This document shows, one piece after another, positions 1-6,552 of a stretch of 18,759 bases of DNA; position 1 is the stretch's first letter, and each line of letters begins with the position of its first letter. This stretch comes from JAAYAY01 sp964429355. Lineage in GTDB: Bacteria; Planctomycetota; Planctomycetia; Pirellulales; Thermoguttaceae. Below the pieces are notes generated by a model that worked only from the letters and a program-made list of their open reading frames with translations, searched no databases and was not told where the DNA came from. The DNA is taken from NCBI GenBank assembly GCA_964429355.1, contig CAYSCH010000172.1:1-18759 (forward strand), written 5' to 3'. The translations under genes and the position numbers were made by a program.

Positions 1-4
1 TTAA

Positions 5-85
5 GTCACCGAGGACGGAGCGAAGAAACTCCGCGAGGCCATCCCTGGCTGCGAGATTCTGTCTGGGGATCCGGAGCAGAAGTGA
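5..85 (+). pseudogene. C-terminal remnant of a leucine-rich-repeat protein
   Basis: In frame from position 5 the translation begins VTEDGAKKLREAIPGCEI and ends at a TGA at 83-85. This is the usual last repeat of planctomycete leucine-rich-repeat proteins, of the form xTxxGxxxLxxALPxCxI. A TAA stop at 2-4 lies directly in front in the same frame, so the piece is either a frameshifted gene end or a remnant; one missing base near position 5 would explain it. The window starts here, so the upstream part cannot be seen. Family identity is inferred from this short motif only. Confidence 0.5.
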
Positions 86-635
86 GGCGACAAGGCAGCC
101 GCTTGTCAAGGCGATTGGGCGGATCGCGGCCCGACCCGACCACCCCGAAGTCCGACGTCTCCTGGCCGAGCAGAACGTCTGGTTCGTCACCGGTGTATTG
201 GCGGGGTTCGCCGAGGCCGACGCCCCCGGGGTCCAAGACCATCTTGTTCGATTCAACGACCCACGCCAACCGGCCGTCGTTCGACACGAGGCGGGAGGGA
301 TTGCGAAAAGCAGGTTCCGATAGACTGGGAGTGCGAGGACTCGCCATCGCTTTCACTTGAGACACGTATCCCAATGCGGTTTCACACCGCCACCGCGAAC
401 CCAATCGTCCATCCCCGTGTCCCATCTCAAGACACAGGATCACCGTCTGATCCCACACGGCATGCCGCCCTCCAAGGAGACCGAGAAATGCGATACCACC
501 CCTCCTCTGCCGCATTCCTCGGCTGCGGTTCCGCCAGATGACGTGTGACCGCGGCCGCCGGACCGTCACCCTCATGACTTGACCTGCAGGCGCGCGCCCT
601 CGGCGCGCCGCCGCAATCTCTCCTTGGAAATACTG
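86..635. other. 550-bp stretch without a convincing gene
   Basis: Both strands stay open over much of this stretch. On the minus strand a frame can be read through most of 575-6, with an internal ATG at 347; on the plus strand frames run 82-360 and 357-548. None has a good ribosome binding site and I recognise no domain. The part at about 120-360 reads as protein-like on either strand, which may mean a decayed gene or a dispersed repeat. Near the right end a hairpin (GGCGCGC at 589-595, GCGCGCC at 603-609) lies just ahead of the next gene. Confidence 0.4.
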
Positions 636-1052
636 ATGAAATCAAGAAAACGCCCGCGACGGCGCGCCGCTCACGCCGCGCCCCTGTTCGACGACGGAGT
701 GCCGGTCGATCCCTTTACCGCCAGCGATGCGAAAGAAGGCCGCAAGGCCAAGCAACTCTGCCGCCAGGTGGCCGAGACACTCGACATGGTCCTGTCGGGT
801 GAGTGCCGCGACGAAAGCCTTCAGAGCCTGCACGTTCTGTCCGTCGTGCCGGCCCCGAATGCGTCCAGGCTCCTGGTGATCGCCCGGGCCGATATCCCTG
901 AGGCTGAGTTCGACCGCGACGCAATCATGGCGAGGCTCGACACCGAGTCCAGCCACCTCCGCGCCGAGGTCGCCGGCTCGATCCACCGCAAGCGGGTGCC
1001 CCTGCTCACGTTTCACGTGGTCGGTCCGACATGGATGCCGGAAGGGATGTAG
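636..1052 (+). CDS. RbfA-like ribosome-binding factor, short divergent form
   Basis: A 138-residue protein. After a basic N-terminus (KSRKRPRRRAA) and a short linker, residues about 35-130 follow the RbfA KH-like fold pattern: an amphipathic first helix (KAKQLCRQVAETLDMVL), a CRDESLQSLHVLSVVPAPNASRLLV strand region broken here only by position, then ARLDTESSHLRAEV and a closing RKRVPLLTFHVV strand. RbfA binds the small ribosomal subunit and acts in late 16S rRNA maturation. I chose the ATG at 636 because the sequence in front of it from 579 is very arginine-rich and lacks support; the ribosome binding site is weak. It converges on the sialidase-like gene. The function rests on pattern similarity, so a stand-alone paralogue of RbfA is possible. 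Confidence 0.55.
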   Translation: MKSRKRPRRRAAHAAPLFDDGVPVDPFTASDAKEGRKAKQLCRQVAETLDMVLSGECRDESLQSLHVLSVVPAPNASRLLVIARADIPEAEFDRDAIMARLDTESSHLRAEVAGSIHRKRVPLLTFHVVGPTWMPEGM

Positions 1053-1095
1053 CCGACAGACCGCAGTGGGCCGCATCTGCCGGATGCGACTGTCG

Positions 1096-1112
1096 TCAGG
1101 CCATCGGCCTGA
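1096..1112. terminator. Hairpin between convergent genes
   Basis: TCAGGCC (1096-1102), a three-base loop, and GGCCTGA (1106-1112) form a perfect 7-bp stem in the 91-bp gap between the stops of the RbfA-like gene and the sialidase-like gene. There is no T-run on either side, so termination is inferred from position only. Confidence 0.3.
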
Positions 1113-1143
1113 ATGACACTCGGCAAGCGTCACCCACGGGGAC

Positions 1144-2250
1144 CTATTCTTGCCGCTCCGTCACCCACGCCAGATTGAACCTGGCCAGCGCCATCCGGTC
1201 GTAGAGCTTCTCCTCGCCCCGTTCGAAGAGCAGATAGATCGTGCCGTCCTTACCGGCCGCGAGCGACGAATAGGCGCTCATGCCTTCGTTGACCAACCGC
1301 TTCACGGGCCAGGTGAACCCCTGGTCGTAGCTGACAAAGACTGTCATCCGCACGCGGGTCTTGCCCGGGTTGTCCGGGGCGCTGAAGAGCAGCACGTCCT
1401 TCCCGTCCGTCACCTCCGAGGGCATGCGGACCAGGCCGGCGTTGCAGCCGTAGCTGGGCTTGGTACCGTACTTGAAGTAGAACGGTTCGCCCACCTCGAA
1501 CAGGTCGGTCGTCACCTGCCAGTCGACCCACATCTGGCCGCCGTCGTGGCTCCAGGCGATCTGCCGGCGATGATCGACCGACATGTGGGACCGCGAATTG
1601 TAGTAGATCGAGCCGGTCGAGACTTCAGCCAGCGTCCCTTCGCCGGTGCCGCTCTGCACGGGCCCGCTTGTCTGCCAGGTCTTGCCGCCGTCGTCGCTGA
1701 AGATGGCCGTGTTGTAGTTGTAGGGCCACCACTCCTGGTCGTTGTTGCCCATCGGGGGCTGGATCCGGGCGGGCATGATGAGCCGCCCCTTGTGCTTGCC
1801 GAACTGGAGGGTAATTCCCGACTCGGAACAGGCCGTCTCCACGGGCACATTGCCGGGCCCGCCGTGGCCCATCGGGTTCGGCTTGACGACAATCTCTTCC
1901 CTTTTCCACGACCTGCCGTGGTCGCTGCTCCGCCACAGGTAGCCCTTATTCGACTCGACGACCATCACGTCGCCGGTGTTGGTGTCGACGATGGCGCTGC
2001 CGCCGGCATCGCTGCCGACCTCCTGCGCCGGGCTGAAGGTCTTGCCGCCGTCTTCACTGCGCCGCAGGACCCGCCCTGAATGGGCAAAGGCCAGCACCGA
2101 ACCGTCGGTGGCCACCACCACGTTCGGGATCCGATTCTTCGCGCCCTCGTACAGATCCTGCACCTCGAAGAACGGCTTTTCTTGTCCGCGGCAGAGACCA
2201 ACCATCGCTGCCACAACGACGAGTGCTGAAAGAAGTTTCATGCTGTTCAC
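1144..2250 (-). CDS. Secreted BNR-repeat sialidase-like protein (GH33-type beta-propeller)
   Basis: A 368-residue exported protein. The N-terminus (MKLLSALVVVAAMVGLCRG) is a signal peptide. An RIP motif near residue 40 precedes a series of Asp-boxes: SEDGGKTF, SSDHGRSW, SDDGGKTW, SHDGGQMW and SYDQGFTW. This is the GH33 / exo-alpha-sialidase six-bladed propeller pattern, and NSRS near the middle may supply a further arginine of the substrate-binding triad. In planctomycetes such proteins are common, and sialic acid need not be the substrate. The start is taken as the GTG at 2250 because AGGAGG (2257-2262) lies six bases upstream; the ATG at 2241 is 15 bases away. Likely role: cleavage or binding of an exported or environmental glycan. 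Confidence 0.8.
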   Translation of the reverse strand: MNSMKLLSALVVVAAMVGLCRGQEKPFFEVQDLYEGAKNRIPNVVVATDGSVLAFAHSGRVLRRSEDGGKTFSPAQEVGSDAGGSAIVDTNTGDVMVVESNKGYLWRSSDHGRSWKREEIVVKPNPMGHGGPGNVPVETACSESGITLQFGKHKGRLIMPARIQPPMGNNDQEWWPYNYNTAIFSDDGGKTWQTSGPVQSGTGEGTLAEVSTGSIYYNSRSHMSVDHRRQIAWSHDGGQMWVDWQVTTDLFEVGEPFYFKYGTKPSYGCNAGLVRMPSEVTDGKDVLLFSAPDNPGKTRVRMTVFVSYDQGFTWPVKRLVNEGMSAYSSLAAGKDGTIYLLFERGEEKLYDRMALARFNLAWVTERQE

Positions 2251-2300
2251 GATAGTCCTCCTCAAGATGGTGATACGGTAGAGACGATTTCCTTCTTCCC

Positions 2301-2339
2301 CTTGCGTACATCACGGCGGAGCCTGATGGCTTCTATGGG
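2301..2339 (-). repeat. REP-like hairpin element, copy 1 (diverged)
   Basis: Read on the minus strand this is a foot of CCCATAGAAGCC, then an imperfect stem-loop (CATCAGG / CGTGATG around CTCCGC), then a short tail. It belongs to the same family as the copies around the RAYT gene, about 3.2 kb away. One stem base and the foot (GAAG instead of GTAG) have changed. It lies between the second membrane gene and the sialidase-like gene. Confidence 0.75.
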
Positions 2340-2373
2340 CGGCCACCAGCGTAACCGATCGGAGCGGGCACTG

Positions 2374-3192
2374 CTACAGCCTTGCGGTGGTCGGTTCCCT
2401 TCGCCAGATCAACCGATAGCGCATGCCGCGCAACACTCCGAGAGTGGCCAAGAGAATACTCGTGCTCAAGCACATGATGGCGACCGGCTCCGGGCGCATC
2501 GCACGCGCATAATGAAGCAACCATGTCGCCCCAAGGATCCAGCCCGCCGCGGCCAATGCCAGGCGTGGTAGGATTCGTCCCGGCGTGAGTACGGCCCACA
2601 CGCTCACCAGAGGAATCGTCGAGATGGCGATGATGTAACCCGTGCCGATGACAACCAGAGCAATCGCTGTGAACACGTTCGCGGGTCCTCCAAACTTCGA
2701 AAGGTAGAATTCGAGCCTGGACGGCCTGAACTCTGCCAGCGCAAACAACACGACCACAACCGCGCAGCCCCACATCAACTGACTCAATGAGAACTGGAGC
2801 CGTTTCGCCTCGGGCATACCCTCACGCTCGAATCGAGCTAATTGCATTCCCTCGCTTCGGGCAATCAGAAGCGGCAGCGCGAAAACAGGCATTGACCATG
2901 CCACCAACGGATGTAGGCACGCAAGGGCGATGAAAGCCAGAATGGCAAGGAGCATTCGCCGAAACAGTCCATCTCCGAGTGTAAGCCAGATCGCAAAGAG
3001 AGCACCTTCAACAAACGCCAGTCCGATCAACGTTCCGATCAGCCATCGATTGACTTGGGGTACTAGAGGTGCCCATCCGCAAGGTAGTATTGCGGCCAAT
3101 AGGACGACGTGCGCCGCCACGAGCCAGCGGACCGGCGAAGGGCCGGGCGCGGCGGCCGGCGTGTCCTTGTCTCTGCCAATTTCCTCAGCCAT
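2374..3192 (-). CDS. Multi-spanning membrane protein, RLQFS family, paralogue A
   Basis: A 272-residue integral membrane protein of unknown function. The N-terminal 20 residues are polar, then about seven hydrophobic segments follow. Features shared with two other proteins in this window are SPVRWLV near the start, IWLTLGD after the second segment, KRLQFSLSQLM in the middle, IPLVSVWAVLTPGRILPRLA in the last third and a basic YRLIWRRE tail. The ATG at 3192 is chosen over upstream codons because the extra N-terminal sequence matches nothing in the paralogues; a weak GAG precedes it. It follows paralogue B by 103 bp on the same strand and may share its transcript. The RLQFS-type cytoplasmic motif before a hydrophobic segment is frequent in planctomycete membrane proteins. 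Confidence 0.8.
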   Translation of the reverse strand: MAEEIGRDKDTPAAAPGPSPVRWLVAAHVVLLAAILPCGWAPLVPQVNRWLIGTLIGLAFVEGALFAIWLTLGDGLFRRMLLAILAFIALACLHPLVAWSMPVFALPLLIARSEGMQLARFEREGMPEAKRLQFSLSQLMWGCAVVVVLFALAEFRPSRLEFYLSKFGGPANVFTAIALVVIGTGYIIAISTIPLVSVWAVLTPGRILPRLALAAAGWILGATWLLHYARAMRPEPVAIMCLSTSILLATLGVLRGMRYRLIWRREPTTARL

Positions 3193-3295
3193 CGTTCGTC
3201 TCAAACCGGGTGCACCACACTGTCCGCGTCTTCCCGTCAAGCGTCGGTCAGACGGCCAAGTCTGCCGGCTGGTCTCCTGGTGCCGTGCTCCATGC

Positions 3296-4141
3296 TCAAC
3301 GCTGACCCAGCTCACGCCATACGAGGCGGTAGCCGAGCCAACGCACCATGCCTAGCGTGGCTACCAGCAGGACCATTGCCACAATGAACACAAGTACCCA
3401 CATTAGCATAGGGAATGCGGCGGCCCCGTAATAGGAGCCGATCACGAGCCCACCCAGGAGCCACCCCAGCACGGCCGCTGCCAGTCGCGGCAGTATCGGT
3501 CCAGGCGTAAGCATCGCCCAGGCCGCGACCAGCGGCACGGAGATCACGACCGCCGCGATCACAAAAAACATCCCCAGGGCGGCCATCACCCGAACCGCCG
3601 TCATGCTGCCGGGATCCTGGGCGATCTGCCCGATGCCGAATACCAGCGCCACAAAGGCCATGATCCAAAGGATATGGAACACGCTGAATTGCAGTCGCCA
3701 AGGCGGCGGCAGTTGTTGCCGGTCAAATCGCCTCAGCCGCATCCCTTCCATCCGGATCATCGTCAGTGGCAGCCCCAGCGCCGCCACCATAAACGCCGCC
3801 AGCGGATACCCCGTCACAAATGCGGCAAACGCCCACCAGTTCATCGGAGCCTGCAAGGCAACGACCAGCGCCAGGTAACCCGCGACTGCAAACAGTCGCC
3901 TCAACTTCAGTTCATCCCCGAGGTTCAACCAGATTGTCAGCAGAGCCAATTGGGCGCCGGCAATCCCCAGACTTCCTAGACGCAAGACCAGAATCTCTGG
4001 AAAACACAGAAAGAGGGCAATCGCGGTGAGCCACAGAACCAGGTGCCCCAGCACGATCCAGCGCATCATCGAAGCTCGATTCGTCGAATCCGTCGCAGAT
4101 ATCGCCGAAACCTCTTGGTGCACAACCCTCGCTCCACCCAT
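3296..4141 (-). CDS. Multi-spanning membrane protein, RLQFS family, paralogue B
   Basis: A 281-residue membrane protein with about seven hydrophobic segments. It aligns along its length with paralogues A and C: MMRWIVLGH near the start, TIWLNLGDE, WRLQFSVFHIL, VPLVAAWAMLTPGPILPRLA and GYRLVWRELGQR at the end. Its ATG at 4141 is one base after the stop of the GH10 gene (TAGAATG), which suggests translational coupling, since no ribosome binding site precedes it. A second choice is the ATG at 4069, which would begin directly at the conserved MMRW. Function unknown; tight linkage to a secreted glycosidase hints at a shared envelope process, but that is inference. Confidence 0.8.
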   Translation of the reverse strand: MGGARVVHQEVSAISATDSTNRASMMRWIVLGHLVLWLTAIALFLCFPEILVLRLGSLGIAGAQLALLTIWLNLGDELKLRRLFAVAGYLALVVALQAPMNWWAFAAFVTGYPLAAFMVAALGLPLTMIRMEGMRLRRFDRQQLPPPWRLQFSVFHILWIMAFVALVFGIGQIAQDPGSMTAVRVMAALGMFFVIAAVVISVPLVAAWAMLTPGPILPRLAAAVLGWLLGGLVIGSYYGAAAFPMLMWVLVFIVAMVLLVATLGMVRWLGYRLVWRELGQR

Positions 4142-4142
4142 T

Positions 4143-5393
4143 CTATCGAAATGACACCGTCTCCTTCGTAGTGTCGCTGTTCAGTTCAACGACCTTGTTC
4201 TCACCTCCCACGGTCACCCGATGCTTGCCGTAGAACACCTCTACCTTGCACTCCCCCTTCTCGTCGGCCTTGCCGGTCCAGTTGGTCCACCATTGGCGGT
4301 AGATCAGGTCACGATAGGCATGGGCGGCCGGGGTCGGCGTCCAGTCTCGCCGGTAGAGCGACGAAACGGGGATCCAGTTGGCTCCCTCCCAGAATCCCCA
4401 CATCAGAATTCCCTTGACCGCCGGCTGGGCAAAACAGATCCGGTAATAGTCCACAATCGCCTTGGCCTTCGCCTCTTCCTCCTCATCCGTCATACGCAAT
4501 CTTCTGTTCTCATAAAAACGGGACCGTTGGCCCGGGAAATTGAATTCGGTAACGCGAATCGGCAGCTTCAATTCGGCCAGAGTCTCCAGCGATTTCTTGA
4601 GCACTTCAGGATCGAACCGGTCGCCGTGCAGATGCCCCTGCACCCCCAGCCCGCCGATCGGAACGCCCTGTTCCAGCAGCCCACGGGCATGAGCCACGTA
4701 ATCATCGAGCCGCTTGCCCGTCAGAATGTCGTAGTCGTTCAGGTAGAGAACGGCCTCGGGGTCCCCCTCGCGGACCCAATCCGCCATCTCCTTGGTAATC
4801 TGCGGCCCGAGTCGATCCGCGTAGTAGTTGGCGTGGATCATCTCGTTGTTCAGGTCGTATTCGGCAAACCGCCCGCGGTACCGCTTCCCGATCGTCAATG
4901 CACGATTCTTGATCAGTTCCCGCAGCGCCGCGTCATCGAGCGACTTCTGCCAGCCGGGCACAAACAGCGGCACGCCCCAGAAGATGTTATGCCCCCGGAG
5001 CGGAATCTGGTTCTGGTCGGTCCACTCCAGAATCGCGTCGACGATCGAGTAGTCGATTTCGCCCTGTTTCCCTTCCATCGAGTGCCACTTGAGCGCGTTT
5101 TCCGTGACGGCGGCGTTGAAGTTCTCCAGAAAGACCTCCTTGTACCTGGCGGCATCGGCCGAGTCCCGCTCCCAGCCAAAGACTCCGCTCGAAATCGCGG
5201 CCCCGAACCAGAACTCGTGCCGCACCTGTTCGACGCGGACCTCCGCCCCCGGCTCGGCCTGTACGGTCAACGTTCCCATTCGGTGCTTGGCGATTTCCCT
5301 GTCGAGGTCCGAATCATCGGCCTGGGCAGAAATTGGAGCGCACAGACAGATGGCGGCAGTTATCTCCAGGACACGCAGGTTCGTGTGGAACAT
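4143..5393 (-). CDS. GH10 family glycosidase (endo-1,4-beta-xylanase-like), exported
   Basis: A 416-residue protein with a signal peptide (residues 1-25, ending SAQA). A short beta-rich N-terminal stretch (about 35-65) leads into a GH10 TIM barrel from about residue 66. Signatures are NAAVTENALKW (93-103), RGHNIFWG (133-140), the acid/base glutamate E184 in YDLNNEM, and the nucleophile E283 in RVTEFNF. LMWGFWEGANW supplies the conserved aromatic site near the end of the barrel. Residues from about 370 form a small C-terminal extension. GH10 enzymes hydrolyse internal beta-1,4-xylosidic bonds; the exact substrate cannot be read here. The gene sits between the RAYT and membrane paralogue B, whose start is one base past its stop. 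Confidence 0.88.
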   Translation of the reverse strand: MFHTNLRVLEITAAICLCAPISAQADDSDLDREIAKHRMGTLTVQAEPGAEVRVEQVRHEFWFGAAISSGVFGWERDSADAARYKEVFLENFNAAVTENALKWHSMEGKQGEIDYSIVDAILEWTDQNQIPLRGHNIFWGVPLFVPGWQKSLDDAALRELIKNRALTIGKRYRGRFAEYDLNNEMIHANYYADRLGPQITKEMADWVREGDPEAVLYLNDYDILTGKRLDDYVAHARGLLEQGVPIGGLGVQGHLHGDRFDPEVLKKSLETLAELKLPIRVTEFNFPGQRSRFYENRRLRMTDEEEEAKAKAIVDYYRICFAQPAVKGILMWGFWEGANWIPVSSLYRRDWTPTPAAHAYRDLIYRQWWTNWTGKADEKGECKVEVFYGKHRVTVGGENKVVELNSDTTKETVSFR

Positions 5394-5512
5394 GATGAGA
5401 TCTCGTGGAAGAAGAAGGTAAGTGTGGTTGAATCACGCGCGGAGGTTTCGTTGCGATTGTTGTTCTTCTCTCTAATGCCGGATGTTGGAATGATGGAGGC
5501 GAAATGCTTTCT

Positions 5513-5554
5513 CTCCTTGCGCTCATCACGGCGGAGCGTGATGGCTACTATGGG
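5513..5554 (-). repeat. REP element, copy 2 (left inverted partner of the RAYT)
   Basis: Read on the minus strand: foot CCCATAGTAGC, perfect 7-bp stem CATCACG / CGTGATG with loop CTCCGC, then a tail ending GCAAGGAG. All 42 bases are the exact reverse complement of 6272-6313 on the other side of the RAYT gene. GTAG at the foot matches the conserved tetranucleotide of classical REP sequences. Immediately beyond it, at 5554-5566, a second partial foot (ATAGCCATCACG on the minus strand) overlaps the RAYT stop codon. Confidence 0.9.
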
Positions 5555-5562
5555 CGTGATGG

Positions 5563-6243
5563 CTATCTAGGTTTTGACTCATGAACGTACGTGCCACGCT
5601 CTAAGCGAGCTTTGTGGGGATTGTCGCGGATATATTCCCTCAAGTACTCGAACTGTTCTACGCTACGAACGAGATGATCGAAATCGTCCTGTTGCCAGAA
5701 GCGTCCTTTCCTTTTCAGCACTCGATTGATTTCTCGCGCGGTAAAGTGCTTCCATGATTCACACTGCAGCAACATCTGCTCTTCATCAGGAAATGCAGCG
5801 AGCAGGTGCGCGTGATTCGGCATCACCACAAAATCCGTCAATTCGTAACGGTCGCTATCGAAGTACTTGAGGCTGTTTACGATGATTTCTGCGAGCCTCA
5901 TATCGCGAAAGGGGCACTCGCCGTGGCACTTATCGAGTTCTTCGTGCCAACGCCGGGAGAACGTTTGATGGTACTCGTTCTGCAGGCCCGGGTCCAGGTT
6001 TTTGACGAGTTTCCTCCATTCTTTGCTGCTGGGATCGATGCCGTGATCTCGCAGCCATTTGAGACGCTCGCCTCGCCATCGCGTGAGGACTTGTTCGGGG
6101 ACGGAATCGGCTGTCCGAAAGGTAATGAAGCAGATCGTGCCTGCCTGCGACCAGTGGGGCAGCCGCCGCTCGACAATCGAAACCTCGGCCTTGGGATCAT
6201 AGACGCGGATGGGAAACGCGCCCGATGACATGTCAATCTCCAT
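5563..6243 (-). CDS. REP-associated tyrosine transposase (RAYT, Y1 HUH family)
   Basis: A 226-residue single-strand DNA transposase-like protein of the IS200/IS605 Y1 superfamily. Visible motifs are FITFRTADS (about 39-47), the HUH pair H144-A-H146 in VVMPNHAHLL, FWQQDDFDHLVRS (183-194) and the probable catalytic tyrosine Y204 in LREYIRDNPHKA. RAYTs nick and join DNA at REP hairpins but are mostly domesticated and non-mobile. Six REP-like hairpins occur nearby, two as a perfect inverted pair flanking this gene. Several starts are possible: GTG 6255, ATG 6243 and ATG 6231. AAGGA lies four bases before the ATG at 6243, and GGAG lies six bases before 6231. The start region overlaps a REP copy. 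GC content is visibly below the neighbours, which fits acquisition. Confidence 0.88.
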   Translation of the reverse strand: MEIDMSSGAFPIRVYDPKAEVSIVERRLPHWSQAGTICFITFRTADSVPEQVLTRWRGERLKWLRDHGIDPSSKEWRKLVKNLDPGLQNEYHQTFSRRWHEELDKCHGECPFRDMRLAEIIVNSLKYFDSDRYELTDFVVMPNHAHLLAAFPDEEQMLLQCESWKHFTAREINRVLKRKGRFWQQDDFDHLVRSVEQFEYLREYIRDNPHKARLERGTYVHESKPR

Positions 6244-6271
6244 AGTATCCTTCACGCTCCATCACGATGAG
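6243..6271 (+). repeat. REP-like element, copy 3 (degenerate)
   Basis: TAGTATCCTTCACGCTCC followed by ATCACGATGAG resembles the REP family but has several stem mismatches. It lies head-to-tail with the perfect copy at 6272-6313 and overlaps the start of the RAYT gene. Confidence 0.65.
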
Positions 6272-6313
6272 CCCATAGTAGCCATCACGCTCCGCCGTGA
6301 TGAGCGCAAGGAG
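6272..6313 (+). repeat. REP element, copy 4 (right inverted partner of the RAYT)
   Basis: Foot CCCATAGTAGC, perfect stem CATCACG / CGTGATG around CTCCGC, and a tail ending GCAAGGAG. It is identical over 42 bp to the reverse complement of 5513-5554, so the RAYT gene lies between two inverted copies. Confidence 0.9.
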
Positions 6314-6424
6314 CGTAACGACCTCGCCCCTATCATAACACCAGTTCACACCGCAACAAGAACTGGCGATCATCCCTGTCTATTGGCGTATTGTTCACTT
6401 GCGGAGTTTCCATCACAGTGGGCC

Positions 6425-6457
6425 TGTAGTATCCATCACGCTCCGTCGCGATGAGCG
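6425..6457 (+). repeat. REP element, copy 5
   Basis: TGTAGTATCC foot, then CATCACG-CTCCGT-CGCGATG with one stem mismatch, then AGCG. Same orientation as copies 3 and 4. Together with copies 3, 4 and 6 it fills most of the 302-bp gap between the RAYT start and the end of membrane paralogue C; I see no gene in that gap. Confidence 0.75.
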
Positions 6458-6511
6458 TCAGCCGTTTCCGACGCGTGGAGCATTATCATGATACTGTTGA
6501 GTTCTCGGCTT

Positions 6512-6552
6512 TCCTTGCGCTCATCACGGCGGAGCGTGACGGTTACTATCCT
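6512..6552 (-). repeat. REP element, copy 6, overlapping a gene end
   Basis: On the minus strand it reads GGATAGTAACC, then CGTCACG-CTCCGC-CGTGATG with one mismatch, then AGCGCAAGGAAA. The TAG of its foot (6546-6548) is the stop codon of membrane paralogue C, so the element has either landed at the gene end or truncated it. Confidence 0.8.

Noticed and set aside
86..578. Group II intron or known structured RNA
   Set aside because: I looked for a domain V-like hairpin, an intron 5' end and RNase P or tmRNA signatures and saw none.
1150..2079. Long open frame opposite the sialidase-like gene
   Set aside because: It is the antisense of a gene with clear signal peptide and Asp-boxes, and its translation has no domain pattern.
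4221..5570. 449-codon open frame opposite the GH10 gene
   Set aside because: Product of high GC on the antisense strand; the GH10 reading has both catalytic glutamates.
6243..6552. CRISPR array
   Set aside because: The repeats are palindromic, vary in orientation and spacing, and are explained as REP elements of the adjacent RAYT.
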